64,000 nt of DNA from Thalassia testudinum. Taxonomy: Eukaryota > Streptophyta > Magnoliopsida > Alismatales > Hydrocharitaceae. Position 1 is the stretch's first letter; each line of letters starts with the position of its first letter. The notes under the pieces were generated by a model. The model saw only the letters and a program-made list of their open reading frames with translations. It searched no databases and was not told the origin of the DNA. The stretch spans positions 20,838,501 through 20,902,500 of the forward strand of contig JAZHRO010000073.1 of assembly GCA_037157565.1 (NCBI GenBank), in the 5' to 3' direction. Shown piece by piece: positions 21,770 to 35,060 of the stretch. A program made the translations under genes and the position numbers.

Positions 21770-22507
21770 CCCTTAGTGACTTGTTTGACTCAATCACAAA
21801 ATGTCTTAGAGGAAAGTTGACAACATCAAGAGGTTAATTGTCTACTTATTGTCATGTCTAACATAAAACCTCTATGGACTTATTAGGTGGAGAGACTTCT
21901 CGAGCCACCCTTTGAACCCCTTCCACCTTTAATTCAAGTTCCACCCAAGCTAAAACTTAAATTGTTGCATGATAGATTCAAATATGTGTTCTTAGGTCTT
22001 GACTGAAACGTTCCTATGATCACAAGTGCCAAATTAACTTAAGAGCAAGAATATCAATTGATCAAGTTCTTAGGAGAAAATAAATTGTCAATTGGTTGGA
22101 CCATAGCTGATCTTAGGGAAATTAGCCCCTCCTATTACACCCATCGTGTTTATCTTGAAGAGGGAGCTATACCTTCTCACAAGTTGCAAAAAATTTAAAT
22201 CCAAATATGCAAGAAGTTGTTAAGAAGGAAATCATTACGTGGTTCGATGCAAGAATAATCTATCCTATATCTTACTATCCATGGGTTAGCCTTGTCTCCA
22301 AGAAAACCAAGTTGATAGTGATTACTAATGAACATGGTGAGTCTATACCAACTAGATCAGCTTCTGCTTGTAGAGTTTGGATTGGCTATTGGAAGCTAAA
22401 TTCAACCACTAAGAAAGATCACTTCCCCTACCCTTTATTGATTGAATCTTAGAAAGTTAGCTGACTAGAAGTTCTTTTGTTTTCTAGTTAACTATTTAGG
22501 TTATAAC
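21770..22507 (+). pseudogene. Gypsy protease-RT linker and N-terminal RT (outer pol, left half)
   Basis: Several frames with stops encode the linker (FEPLPPLIQVPPKLK, IADLREISPS) and the RT N-terminus. The block 22207-22452 holds EVVKKEIITWF, YPISYYPWVS and the W-KLN...KDHFPYP motifs typical of Athila/Tat RT. In another frame KFFCFLVNYLGYN follows, ending exactly at 22507 where LTR H starts. RT motifs resume at about 54273, so this is read as the left half of one gene. Confidence 0.82.
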
Positions 22508-24096
22508 TGATACACGAAAATTGCAAAGGAATAAGTGTTGAAATCGTATTGTTGTAGTTTGCAAAAATCTATGATAAAAAAAAATAACTAGATGTGAGTC
22601 TAGGTAGAACACAGGGAGGCAAAACACATTTAGAATCTCATGATTATTTCTTTTTGGTATTTTGTCACTTTTGCAATTTTTTAAAATTTTTGAATAAAGA
22701 GAGTGGGGATGAGAAGATCGAGAAGATAACAAAGAGATGGCAAAGATAAAAGAGAGATCAAATACCAATAATGAAATGTTTACACTACAATTTGAATAAA
22801 GAAAACAATAATATAAAGCGAAATAAAAGAGCGGAGGTGAGAAGATAAAGTTGAAGCGATTGTCCGTTGGCTACTTGCTAGCGTGACTTGAAGACAATGG
22901 TGAGATGTTGGGGATCGAGACGAGGTGTATGAAGAAGGTGGTGAGGGTAAGTGTAGTCCAGGCAACTTCTAGTCGATGGGGGTGAGAGGTAGGAACCTAG
23001 ATCTAAGGTGAATGTAGGTGAGAAGATAGCTTCTAGCACCTTAGGACAAGGGTGGGAAGAAGGTTGAATGGTGGTGAGAGAGAGGGTTTCTAAGCTACTA
23101 GGGTGCTAGAGGAGCTTTGGGCACCTATGAATGGGGGTGAGAGGCAAGTCATGGCAGCCATAGGAAGGTGATGAAGAGAAGGTTGAAGGGAGGTGAAAGA
23201 GAGGGGGTTCTACACTACTATGGAGGCTAAGGGACTTAGGGTGAGGTTAGGAAAGATCTGAGGTAGGTTTCCTAGCTTTGATGAAGGTGAGTTGGGAGTA
23301 GGTAAAGATGGTTTGGAGATGGAAGGGGTATGGCCCTTTTATAGTTGAAAGGAGAAGTCTAAAGGTCGTCTTCATGCATGGCTGACATGCAAATCACGTA
23401 AAGAGGGGTGCTGGCACACTCGTTAATTGGGTGTTGCAGCTAGACCAAAGCTGGCATGCAGATTGAGTGCACCAATCGCACGCAGCACTCAATGTGTGCC
23501 AGCGAGGAGGGCGCATGTGCAATTTGGACGTGGGTGCTGGAGCTTGCATGGGGTGAAGGCATGCTAGAGTGCTGATAGGCATGATTTTTGTTTGCTGGGC
23601 GCATGCTATGCTGGACAAATGGGGTGCAGCTCTAGCCATGCACAGAGCATGCATGGGGTGCAGATGGAGCGGGTGTTTGGCATGCAACTCGTGTGCAGGT
23701 TGCGTGTAAAGTTGGAATTTTGTGGTCCCCATGACAATTTTGCATAGAACTCTAAGGGCATTTGGAATTTCTTTGAAATGCAAGCCAACTTAGATGATTT
23801 AGGAGGGAACTTTTTTGTTGGAGGGCCAAATTATGATGATGCACTCGTAGTTTGGTAGTTTTGCATTATGCCCCTCATAAAATGTACATTCCCTTGAATC
23901 TTCTCTACAACCTTTCATTCTCAAACTCTAACTCCTGCATTTTATTCCTACATAAATTAAGATTTTTATAAATGCAATTATGAACCTAATATGCCTAGGA
24001 TTCTTATGGTGCATTATTTAAAACTTAATTATGCTATGCAATTCTAGGTAATAACACAGAATAGGAACATTATCCTTAGTAAATATGGAATTATCA
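22508..24096 (-). repeat. LTR H (minus strand, 3' LTR)
   Basis: 1589 bp. The minus strand begins TGATAATTCC at 24096 and ends ...CGTGTATCA at 22508, inside the RT gene. A polypurine tract lies just outside its start (24097-24112), so it is the 3' LTR of a minus-strand element. There is a TATA box (ACTATAAAAG, minus) near 23336-23346. Upstream of it, 23374-23700 is packed with GCATGC/CATGCA motifs. The large open frame in this LTR (23394-23783) is a by-product of that array. Confidence 0.78.
23374..23700. repeat. GCATGC (RY-like) motif array in U3 of LTR H
   Basis: About a dozen GCATG, CATGC or GCATGCATG motifs in about 320 bases, directly upstream of the TATA box on the minus strand. CATGCA is the RY element recognised by plant B3-domain factors; its role here is inference. 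Confidence 0.65.
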
Positions 24097-24131
24097 CACC
24101 CTCATGCTTATCTTTTACTAGTCCCTAGCAA
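24097..24131 (-). other. Polypurine tract and upstream hairpin of element H
   Basis: The minus strand reads TTGCTAGGGACTAGTAA, a near-perfect inverted repeat (24115-24131), followed by AAGCATGAGGGTG and then the LTR. The same arrangement precedes the 3' LTRs of M (36928) and N (51355). Confidence 0.7.
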
Positions 24132-24140
24132 AATTAGGTG

Positions 24141-26010
24141 ATATTTCCATATTTATTTATGTCAATTAATGGATAACTAATGTTAGTCAAAGGGAAATTT
24201 GGGTTAGATTTAATTTAGTTAGGCTAGATTAGTCATTTTAAGGCATTCTGTAAATAATGCATACTTTTAGGCTTTTATACAATTTTTCCTGCAACTATAT
24301 GATGAAACCACATTTGTGAGCTAATCGAATGCATAAATACCTAGGTATTAGAATGATGTCTACATGTACATAGCATACTTAGATTTATAAATAGATTAGT
24401 TTATAAAAATGCTTGCATACATATTTTATACATTGCATTCACATGTAATAGAAGATAATATGCATTATGGTGACATGCATGCATTACATGCATTATTTTG
24501 GATTATCTTTGTAAATAACCCAATTTCTTTATATTTTCTTCCTTGCAGAGTCCATGGCTTCAATGCACCGCACCCTCGCCGCTAGACTTCTCGCAACAGC
24601 ACGACTTCAACGCAACGCCTCCCCAACGGATTAGAATTACTCGTCGAGTTGCTGGTCGAGATTTGCGGCGGGAGAAACAAATGGGAGAGGCATTTAAAAG
24701 AAGAGGCGCAGCTACCATTGAAGGAGCTTTTTCCTCGCTCTCCATGATGGTCCTCTCACCTGCACTGTGAACCCCAAGGGTGCACTGTGGCCCTAGCTTG
24801 CTCCAACATCGCCGCTCGTCTCCGACGAAGTGGTGCGTAGTGACAGCATGCACCATACCCTTTCCTGCTCTTCTCTGACAAAAACACCACCAACATCACC
24901 AATTCACCACCAAAAACACCACGTCCTTGCCCACTGCCATCCCCTTCCTTCTACTTCTTCAACCTCTGGCTGCCGCCTCTACCCCACATCCGCACCACCT
25001 GTAACCCACCGTCTATCGCGACCATTGCCATCCCTCTCCAAAACACCAACCGCACCCTCTTCCTCTTAAAATCCAACACCCCCACCATCCCTCATTGCCA
25101 AAACCTCCCCTATCATCTTCCTCTTCTTCTCTTCTTCCCCTCCCCTGCTTCCACCACGAAGAGAACCCAACACACCCAAACCTGTAGCACCACCTCTGAG
25201 CTTCATCCAACTACCAAACTTGGCCCCATGCTAACTCCGGCGATCTCAAGCATTGACAAGACTCCCCGCTGATCACAAGCACCCCCCAATGCCTCCATGA
25301 TTCGCCTGCAACCACCCGCCACCACCGGCATTTGATACACCACCTGGCCGCATCCGATCGTCCCAGGTCAAGCCGCCACCACCAATGCACTCCTCTCCTC
25401 TAGTGGACCCCCTCCACTAAAGTAAACGGCCGGCGATCCCCCTCCTTGCGAGCACAACCTTCCACAGTAATGCTCTATTTCGGGTTGAATTTGTTTTTAT
25501 ATTTTGTGCCATTGCCAATTGAATTATTTGATTAGTTTAGGTTATTTGGTGGTTTTGCTCTTTGGCCCCCCTTGTTCCCTCTATTCTTCGAAATCTATTT
25601 TTGCTGCCTGCAAGTTCTCTCTCTATCTCTCATGACTAAGATAATCGTGAAGTTAGGAAATACTTATTAGGATGTTTGAGGTGTTAATTGCATGCAACAT
25701 CATTTAACTTTCTCATCAGTTATTATTTCAACCAATGAAAGAATTGATTGGAACAAGAGACACATTTAAGAAATAACCTTGCAAAACATTTTTATATGGA
25801 ATTAAGATTAATGTGGAAATATTTGTGAGTTTATTTGGTTTGTACCTCCCCGTGGATGCGACATTTTTATTGTGGTTCAATTTGATATCTATTTTAATTT
25901 TTGATTGAGAGATTTTTTACCACATAAAATACAACGACAAATCATTTTATTACGACTATCTTAATTAAGCAAGAAGCTTTCTATCACTATATCTGGTACC
26001 TTGATGCGTT
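24141..26010 (+). repeat. LTR-like segment, plus strand, boundaries approximate
   Basis: It starts TGATATTTCCATATTT, resembling the start of LTR H but in the opposite orientation 44 bases away. It contains a CCA/CTT-rich middle (24830-25440), and its end (CCTCCCCGTGGATGCGAC, then TACAACGAC) is the R-U5 type seen in LTR M. No target duplication was identified. It may be one LTR or two joined fragments. Confidence 0.45.
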
Positions 26011-29000
26011 TATTTTTATATGTGTAAATACCAAATTGTAGGATGACTGGAGCATTGCTTAAGGGACTTCTTGATCTAAGCTCACTTAGAAGACGGCTAC
26101 ATCAAGTTGGTAGACCTATTTAGAAACCTAATTAAACCTAACACTAGCCTAATTAGGAATCCAAATTTCCAAAACCTATGACCTAACTTATGGATCCAAT
26201 TTCCTACACACTAGGGCCAACCAAAGACCTCAAATCCTAACCTATTTGCTTGACCAAACTAGATCCTATCCTTTCCTAGAAGAACTTATCCCTTATCCTT
26301 AGAAAACCTAAATCCTAACCCAATAAACCTTTTTTGGCCATCCCTTTTATCCTCAAATAAAAACTATTTTGGATGGTCAAAATATACCATAATTTATCCA
26401 CCACTAGATCTAAATCCTAAGGTCCTAAATTACCTACCTAAATCCCTATCTTAAAACCCTAAATCCTATTCCTAATCCTAAACTTAATTTTGAAATTCGT
26501 AACAACTTGACACATCTTTAGTATTTTGGCCATAACTTTTTCATTTCAAATCCAAATTGAATGATTCAAGTTGCATTGGAAAGATAATTTTGAGGAATAC
26601 AACTTTTCTATTATGCGAAACTTGAAATTAGAAACATAGAGAGAAAAAAAATTTAAGAGAACCACAGCCCTCCGTCATCCTCTCAAAGCCATCCTAGCCC
26701 TCCATCAATTCCAACAGCACCTAACCTATTCTATCCACCTATTCTTTCATCCTAGTTGATGGAAACACCATAATTAGCCATAACTAGCTTTAATTAATCA
26801 GAATCAAGAGACAAATGCTCCTAAAGGATCACCTGAGGACTGTAATTCCACTTAGATCTGTTTTGAGGAGAAAATAATAAAAAGGGTTAATTCTTCAGTT
26901 TTAACATCACATAATAAATGCAAAGTAACCATGGGATCACCCAGGGGTTAATTAAAGGTCGAATGAGCATTAAATTCCAAGAAGTGGGTCAACACAGACA
27001 AAAATGAGGTTTTACGCACTCTGAGAACCAAAATAGCACACCAAAATCCTAATTTTAGACCCGCTTAAATTGAATAGGTCTTGGTTAGGATAAAATTCAT
27101 CTAAACCTCCTAAAACTCAAAGAAAAAATATTCTAAGATGTTTGGTACCCTTGTTTTGACCATCTGAACCCATTTTGACCTGGAATAGAGTTTCGGACGA
27201 GATTTTACCCTAATTTGGGATTTTGTGTAAATTTCCCAGTAAAACGTGATCTAAACTCAGATCCAACTTCACCATTAGATTCCTTGAATCTAAATTAGTT
27301 TAAGGCCAAAATTTAGTCCCAATCAGAGTTCATCTTGACCTAAGTTACACTTTAGTCCTTAAGATCTCTCTTTCTCTCAGTTAAACCCTTAAATTTCAAT
27401 TTTATTGCAAATGGGTCCCCAAATTTGTCATCTTCTTTTCAATATGCCCCCTGTTGCCATTGTTAGGTCAATTAACCTAAACACTACCTTTGACCAATTT
27501 GAAATCCCATCAGACCTACACCAAATCCCACCAAATTTGGTAGGATTGATGTCCACACACTAAGGAATCATCTGGACCTAATTTGAAATACGGATCTTGT
27601 GCAAGAAAAGCATGCGAACCTACGAAATTCGTGAGATTCTTTGATTCAATATTGAGGCACGATCAAGCCTCCTTCTTCATTTAGAGCTCGGTTATGAGCT
27701 ATATAAAAGCTTACGATGGTCCCAACATTCCTTTTAGCTCGGTTCCAGGTCGAAAACACTCTTCCCCTTCTTCCTCGGCTGCCTCCAACCGCAGCATCGG
27801 TGAGCTCCTCGATCTCCCTTCATCACCCTTTGCCACATACAATAGGCAGAGGGAACATCTTCCTCACCTCCATCAACTCCTGGTGGGCTAAAGCCAGGGC
27901 TGCCTGACCCCTTCTTCATCGTCGTCCTCATCATTGGAGATTTCACCTTCCTCGGTGCTGGCCAATCATAGTTGGTGCCAACTCCCTCCCTTTTGACCAT
28001 TAGCTAGGTTTATTCACTCTCTCTCTCCTCCTAGCGTCTCCCTAACCTCCTATCTTCCTAAATTGACCACCAAATCAAGCTCTTCCCCTCCGTCTTCTCC
28101 CCATTTGGTGAAACTACCAAGCCACTACAATCCACCAAAAACCACGCTGCCACTCCCAAAAGCTTCGCCGTGACTCCACCATCCAAAGCCCTAAACCTAT
28201 TATGTGAAGCAACCACTCCACGACTCCATCGGACAACCCACACCTCCAACGGTAGTCCCTTTACCCACCGGCCACCACAGACCTCCAACCACCAAGATAA
28301 TACCACCATCATCTTCCTCGTCTCATGACGAGGCCTTTAAGCTATTTTGATTGGGCCCTAAGGCCGTATTCTTGCTTTTTAGGTCTTCACTGGATGTTAG
28401 CCACTGCCTCCATCTTCATCAACTCTGTTCGCCATGGTCCGATCGACTCAGACTTCACCTCCACCTTGAGCACTTGCGGAACACCTCCATGAAGAGCTCC
28501 AGGTTTTCAATCGATAGCAAGTAATGACGTAGTAGCCGAATTCTTCAAAGTATTCACTTGCAGCTGTGTGTGAAGGAAGGTGCAGCTCTTTAGTCCCACA
28601 TCGTGTGGGAAAGAGCTAGTGACAATGGATAAATTGAATCGCTACCAGTAGTTCTCTGCCTCAAACACGGGGGTGAGGTCCCCTCTCTCACGCACTTTCT
28701 CATGCCATCTCACACCTTGCTCACCACCACGCCAGGTGAGCCTGGTCCCCTATGCTCATGATTTGATAACTTGCTAACCCATTTACCCAGTTCTGAATAG
28801 AGGAAATAGAGAGAAAATCTGAGGAGGGTAGGGGTAGGTTTTGCACTATGCACATGCCTTGGATGTGTGCCATACGCCTAACACTTAGCATCTAAGGTAG
28901 GCTTCTTCTTTGTGTTAGCACTCTGGTGCCTTGTGTTGCTTTGAAATTTAAGGCATCTAAGGTTCGCCTCTGACGTCTGATTTGGGTACTATTGATATAT

Positions 29001-30045
29001 TTGAGGCTTGAATCCGACATTTGGTTGACGTGGAAATTGAGAGTAAGTGGTTGAGAAACCACTATAGCAAAATTGATTTCATTAGGATGTGCTTAAATGA
29101 AGGATCTAAGTGGTGATTCAAACCACCATTTTTAGGGTTTTTGATATTCTTTTTATCCCAGTGTTTTATGAGATACAATTTGGTTGATTATTGAATATAT
29201 TTTGAGTACTGATTTCATCTCATATCCTTGTTATTGTGCTTATTATTTCTAATTGAGATTAGTGCAAGAATTTCATATTTGATCCCTGTGAACAACCTCG
29301 GACTCACTTCTATTTTCGAGCACTTTATAAATTTAAATGTTGTAGCATTTTTGTTGATCGTACTACAACACACATCTTCCTAGAAATAGACTCAAGCATT
29401 GCAACACTACCCCTTGGTTCCTAGACTCCTAATCCTAGCCCTTAATTTTGGTGATCTAAGGCAACTTGGATCAACCAATCACAAGCCTCCTTGACCTCTG
29501 TATAAACACTCTAGCCACCCCCCTTAAGATCATTCCTTTCCACTTCCAAATAGATCCACCAACTAGAACTAGTCCTCTACTTCTCCTTGGAGGTTGTGGG
29601 TGCAACTTCTCATTTGCTACTACTCCTTCTCTCTAGACTTTGCCTTCGAAGCCCCTACTTTCCATTATTGTCATCCTAGTTCTAGTTGTAGTTAGAATCA
29701 TTCTTCTAGTTGAAGTATTATTTCTACTTGTGCAACACTCATTATTTTAATAAAAGTTCTAGTAGTTCCTTTTCAAATTGCCTTGAAGTTGTATGCTTTC
29801 GATTAGCAATTATAATAGTTGCATGTTATTAATTCTAGTAATCTTATATTCGAATATGCTTATGTATATGTTTCTTAGTATTAGGAAAGCGAATTATTCC
29901 GATTGCCTCCTTGCAAACAACTCAGACTCCGTTTTTGAACTACAATTTTGGTATTTATGAGTTTAATCTGAATATAAATTTAAGAGTTTCTAAGGCGATT
30001 ATACTATGACGAAAGCAAATTTTTGCAATCATCTTCATGTTTAGA
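26011..30045 (+). repeat. LTR I, interrupted by solo LTR C (ends approximate)
   Basis: 26011-26756 and 29407-30045 together look like one plus-strand gypsy LTR. The right part has a TATA-like TGTATAAAC near 29500 and a U5 of the CCTTG...ACTCAGACTC type near 29910, ending near TTTGCAATCA. I could not match its target duplication, so the outer limits are estimates. Confidence 0.4.
26757..29406 (+). repeat. Solo LTR C (family A/B/C)
   Basis: TGATGGAAACACC...TTGCAACA, 2650 bp, aligned along its length with LTR A minus D2 and with LTR B. A clear TATA box, TATATAAAAG, is at 27700-27709. Flanks CTAGT and CTACC are only a partial match, so the duplication has decayed or the 3' end is off by a few bases. 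No internal region is attached. Confidence 0.78.
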
Positions 30046-30409
30046 ACACTAGGATACATGAAAAGACTTAATACTTATCAACCAATCAATGTTAAGGAAG
30101 TTATTCGGGTTGTTATTCCATAAGGGCCCAACAACACTAAAGAAAGACACCTAGAACCTGGTTTTTAACTAAACCTTTTGATTTCCTTTTGACCTTAGTC
30201 TTTAGTTGCGATGGTAAGGATTGTTAAGAGGTGGAATTAAAGCATCTGTGCCTGGTGTAGTGGACTCAACTTGCAAACACCCATGGTTTTGAAAGCCACG
30301 AATTTCCAAAGCTGGGAATATCCTTAATTCTCCCAAATCCTTAGTTTGCTTAGGTATAGCTTCAGCTTAGAGTCGAGAAGCCAGACCTTCTGATTTAGTG
30401 GAATGCAAT
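30046..30409. other. Unassigned DNA left of element M
   Basis: Resembles gypsy untranslated sequence but has no PBS, frame or repeat that I can place. Confidence 0.4.
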
Positions 30410-32278
30410 TATGGGTCATTTTAATGGAATGTAATTATTCCTAAGAATATTCAATTTCAAGACGACAATAGATTTCTAGCATTCATTACATTGAGAAATT
30501 ATTTAAGCTCATGTGTTAATAATTCAGCATTTTTTCTTTAATTGATAGTGCATGCATCCATTTCGTTAATTAATGTATACTCATTTCTATGGCATGAATT
30601 CATTGGAGACCAAAATTTGGAATGCCAGCTTCGCATGATGTTTGTCCAACAAAAAAGGCAAAAGAATCAATATTGGGCTTGCCTTATTTTAATTCTCGAT
30701 TTTTGACAAGCTTGGTTAAATAGGCAAGTGATATGGAAGGCCACCCTCTTATTCCCATCACCACTCCCTCAATCTCTCTGTCAATCTCTCTCTTACCAAA
30801 AAAATCCTCTCAATCATCTCTCTCTCTTATTGTTTATTTCTCATTGTAACAGGACACGAAGGACCATCGAGGCATCATCTTCCTCCCACTGATGGAGAGC
30901 TTGCTCTCCTCCATGCCCCCCTCCACCTCCTCTCTCCACACACAGGAGGAGAACCACCACCGCGAGCCTCCATCTTTGACAACGATTGCAACCTTCCCGC
31001 CACCGTGAGCTGCCCACACCCTCGACATTCCCATCACTGCGGTCGGTGGTGACAGCATTGGCATCCGTAACCTCTTCTAGTACTACATCTTTGACTCACC
31101 ATCATGTCTCATCTCTATTGTAAGAACTCCCACGACCGTGCTTCGACATCCTCACGACCGCGCCATCACCACCAACTATGCCCAGAACCCATAAGTCATC
31201 CGACCTCTTCTCCGAACGTCCACCAAAAACCCATCGTTCGTCTTCTTCTTCTTCGATCTTCTTCCTCCAACTTCACCTAACAGGGAACCTTCGACCATCT
31301 TCTTCATCTCCTTCCCCTGGACCTAATAGAGGCCCCCCTCCACCTGATAGAGCCACCACCATCATCTTCCTCTCTGCTCCTTCCCTCACTGCACAACCAC
31401 AACCACCACTACACTCCGCCCTCGACAACTATTGTGACCGCGAGCTACCGCATCCTCCTCTGCCTCGACGTCTATCACCATGCTCCACCTTCTTCCTCGA
31501 CCATGACCGTGCCTCGTCACTCGCTAGCCCTCCTCGACTACAGCCACTATGTCTACTCGCCACCGTGCACCTCCTTCTCCACCACCACTGCGACCTCCTC
31601 TGCTTTGCACCTTCTTTCTCTGCTCAAACTTACATGCAAGCATAGAACCACTGCCTTCTCCTCTGATTCCCCCTCTCACGAGTGTAGCCACGATCGTGCC
31701 TCCTCTCGGTCAAAGCCTCCACTGTGACCTTGCCTTCTTCTCGCACGACCATCGCACTCCCAACCTCTTCCCACGACCATGCCACAACCACCTCTAGTTG
31801 CCATCAACCATGCCGCGACCACCAACGTGTAGACCTTGCTCTGGCCGACCTCCACTGAGATCCTTGCCGATTGCCAAGGACTTATGCACATGCACAGCTC
31901 AATGAAACAAATCCTTAGTTTTTGGGTTAATTAAAAATTACATTTCATTGCCATTGAGGATTCCTATTTTTGGATTTATTTTGGGTATTATATTAAGGTG
32001 AAAATTGCAGCATCACACTCATACTTTCACATTATTGCTCGATTCTTTTATTCACCTTTTTTCGCACTGGATTTAGATACGGATTCTGCACATGATTGGG
32101 TAAATCTAATAGGAAATTATTCATGAGTTCATTGCATTTGTTCCTCCCTGTGGATACGACCTAACTCTTCGTGGTTAGTTTTCACTGATAAATATTTTTG
32201 TTCAGGATTTTTCCACCACATGAATTACGACGACATAATTTCTCGATATACCTGATTTAAGTGAAAATCTCCCAACCA
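30410..32278 (+). repeat. 5' LTR of element M
   Basis: Repeats at 36965-38870. The middle (30840-31850) is C-rich, a run of CCACC/CTTCC codon-like units that leaves long open frames by chance. It ends TCTCCCAACCA, two bases before the PBS. Confidence 0.85.
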
Positions 32279-32280
32279 AA

Positions 32281-32300
32281 TAGTGCCGCTTCCGGGGAGG
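32281..32300 (+). other. Primer-binding site, Asp tRNA-like (element M)
   Basis: TAGTGCCGCTTCCGGGGAGG aligns with TGGCGCCGTTGCCGGGGA, the complement of the plant Asp tRNA 3' end used by Athila-type elements. A few bases have diverged. Confidence 0.75.
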
Positions 32301-33606
32301 CAATGGACACAATAGATTTATGCTATTATTCTCCTGATTCATTCTGAGGTACATATTTATGTGACTATTCTCTATTTTTGTATGCGAGGGAATTTGACGA
32401 GTGGAGACAACAAGCGTAGTGGAGCCATGCCATCGACCTTGAGCACTGTCGATCTTGAACGACTCCCATACACGCAAAGGGGACACGAAGAGAAGGAGAC
32501 CTGGATCTCACTTTCATAGGGGATTCTCCTTTGTCACTAATTTAATTACATTTCAGTCTTCTCACCCATGTAGCATAGAGGCTGGTTTTCGAGGGTCTAT
32601 CCCTACTTTCTTTAGCACTAGGGCTATTTCTCTATGGTGTGAATGGTTCAATTTTTTCTTGCTTTCTTCTAAAAGAAAAAGAGCAAAAGTATCAAGCTGC
32701 CTGCTTAGAAGTTGCATGCCCTTAAGTACGCAAATTTTGGGGTGATTAAGTAACACATTAGATCTCTTTCTTTGTATTGCGTACATATTTGCACGGAGAT
32801 TGCTGGAGTCAAGTATACCTTTCTATCTTTTCTTCCAACTCCTATTCACGCATCACACCAAATTGATTGAATTTACCTAATTCAGTGGTCGCCTAATTGA
32901 AATTGGGACTTCTAATTAGATTCAACCTTAAAAACAAAAGCACATTTGATCTGATCAAAAGGGACTTGTGTGCGATTCTTCTCAAATAAAACTGATTTTC
33001 GGTGTAATGCACACTTATTGCATTGAGCACGCACTATAGGCACCGCACTAGGTCTCGATCCCTTAAGCCTATAGGCACCGATCTCTTTATTGGTGCATAC
33101 CCTCCTATTTCACTTTGTGGTGGTGGCATTATTCTGTGACCAAGTATTTTGATACTTTAAGGAGGGGGACACTCTTTAAAGGAACAAAGGGTAGTTAAGA
33201 GGCACCACATACTCATCGCCTCAAAGGAAGGGTCGCCCTACTTGCATCCCTAAGTTTTTGTCCTTGGAGCAACTTCTCACTAGATCACTTGAGCATATCA
33301 TTCAAGCAAGGTGTAGGTCTTAGGGCACTCGAAGGTTGGCTTAGGTTGCATAACTGGATTGAGAAACTTGTTTGGTCGCCAAGAGATACCATAATTGTCC
33401 CCTCGTCTTCTCCAAAGAGTCTGTCAAGGATCTCAGGTCACATTTGCCCTCCTATACCACTATAGTGGGAATGGACGAGCACAAATTTGACCCCAATTGA
33501 CAACTGTAAGGAGTAGGTTGGAGGTTGACTGAAATCTACTCTAAGAAAAAGGAAAGTCTCATTTCCTTGTGTTTGATTGGGGTGTGTTTTCCAAGTTGTG
33601 TTTCAA
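32301..33606 (+). other. 5' leader of element M
   Basis: 1.3 kb between the PBS and the first ORF. No coding potential or defined motif recognised. Confidence 0.6.
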
Positions 33607-35060
33607 ATGGATTACAGTAACTACTTCACTTCTTACTTTCACCCTGGAACACCTAATCCCAATCCCATGACTTGTACTTATCCATCCTCTGATGGATATC
33701 CTGATGAACAATAGGATCCTTTTTACTCCTACTATAGGAGTATTGGTCTGATTAATTCTCAATCCTGTGATTATAAGCAGAACCTAGGAGAGGGATACAC
33801 CATGACTATGCCCAACCCTCCCACCCTTCATGATTTTTCTTACCGTGGTTGGACCAATACCCCTAGGCAACCTAAGCCTGAGATTGACTATCCTCCACAA
33901 TCTGATAGTAACCTTTCCTCTTTTATGATAGAAATGCAAAAACAACAGAAAAAATGGAGTCTATGGGAGAGATTTTGAGGAATTGTCAAAGATTAATTGA
34001 AGAAATTAGTCAACTTAGCGACTCTCCTCCAGTTGATTCTGATCCCTACCTCTATACCCCTAATCACCAAGACAATTTCGACAAAAACAATGACAATAGG
34101 GATCCTATTTTGAGGAGTAGCTATCGCTTAGACTTCCCCCATGAGATATGCCCACTAGAGGAAGACAATCCCAGTGATTATCCACCTGATCTTTATTAGA
34201 GTAAGACGAAAGGGAAGATGGTACCACTAGAGGACCTTGACCCTGATGCTAGCATACTTCTCACCCTTGATGACCCGGGTCAAGGTCATGTTGTGCACAC
34301 CACTTCCCCGATTGATCATATGGTGGAACCCCATTCTACCCTTAGTGAGCCTAGTCCCAATCCTCAACTTAGGGAACCAACACCTACCATACAACATTCT
34401 GAGGATTTACATGTACCCAACACAGGTGACCCTAAGGGAATTGATACCGAATTAGAAGACTTGGATAATTTTTGGTCTAAGGGACATGAAGAATTGGCTT
34501 TCAAAGAGGATGATGAAACAATGGAGGATCCCAGACTTAGAGTTTGGAGTGAATCTCGAGAGGATTATGTGTTATTTGAGGACTTACCCCTGAGGATATG
34601 AATGATTTGGTGAAATTCGAATTCCTTCCTATTGATAATTTTAATCATCCTCTGTAAAATTGGGAAGATATGGAGTCTAAGTTGGAGGAGGATGAGCATA
34701 GGATTGAGGACCCTATTTTGAAAATATGGAATGATTCTCGGGTCCAATACGTATCATGTGAGGATTTATGCCCCGAGGAGATCAAAGAATTAAGAGACAG
34801 GCTTTCTCCATAACATTGAGAATAGTCCTGCTTGAATAGAGGATAAGGAAGCAACTCCTGTCCTTATTGAAGAATCACATATACACCTCAAAGAAAAATT
34901 AAGTAAACAAAAAGACCCCAGGGATGACACTAATGATATTGATTCAGTTGCTTCAACCCTGCTATCAAGTTTTTGTGATTCGGAGTCCACCATTGATTCA
35001 CTTAGACCCAAAGACATAAATGTGACTCCCATCTTCCAGGAAGATCACCCCAATGATAGA
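33607..35060 (+). pseudogene. Non-pol ORF of element M, function unknown
   Basis: ATG 33607 begins MDYSNYFTSYFHPG-TPNP, matching the start of the N element ORF (MDPYSFSSYHHQGSPNP). It is interrupted by a TAG after about 36 codons, a frameshift near 33950 and a TAG at 34197-34199; open blocks are 33954-34199 and 34218-34601. The early part is P/Y-rich, then a short helical stretch (LRNCQRLIEEI), then a long acidic region. Two units of about 55 residues repeat: DPRLRVWSESRED...EDL and DPILKIWNDSRVQ...EDLCPEEI. There is no zinc knuckle, protease or RT motif. It could be a diverged gag-like protein or an accessory ORF; I do not recognise a family. Confidence 0.6.

Noticed and set aside
23394..23783. 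129-codon minus-strand frame rich in H, C and A
   Set aside because: Caused by the GCATGC motif array in LTR H.
31178..31727. Open frames of 155 and 97 codons, S/P/H-rich
   Set aside because: They lie in the C-rich middle of LTR M, where stop codons are rare. The frame is not kept between the two LTR copies, and composition alone explains it.
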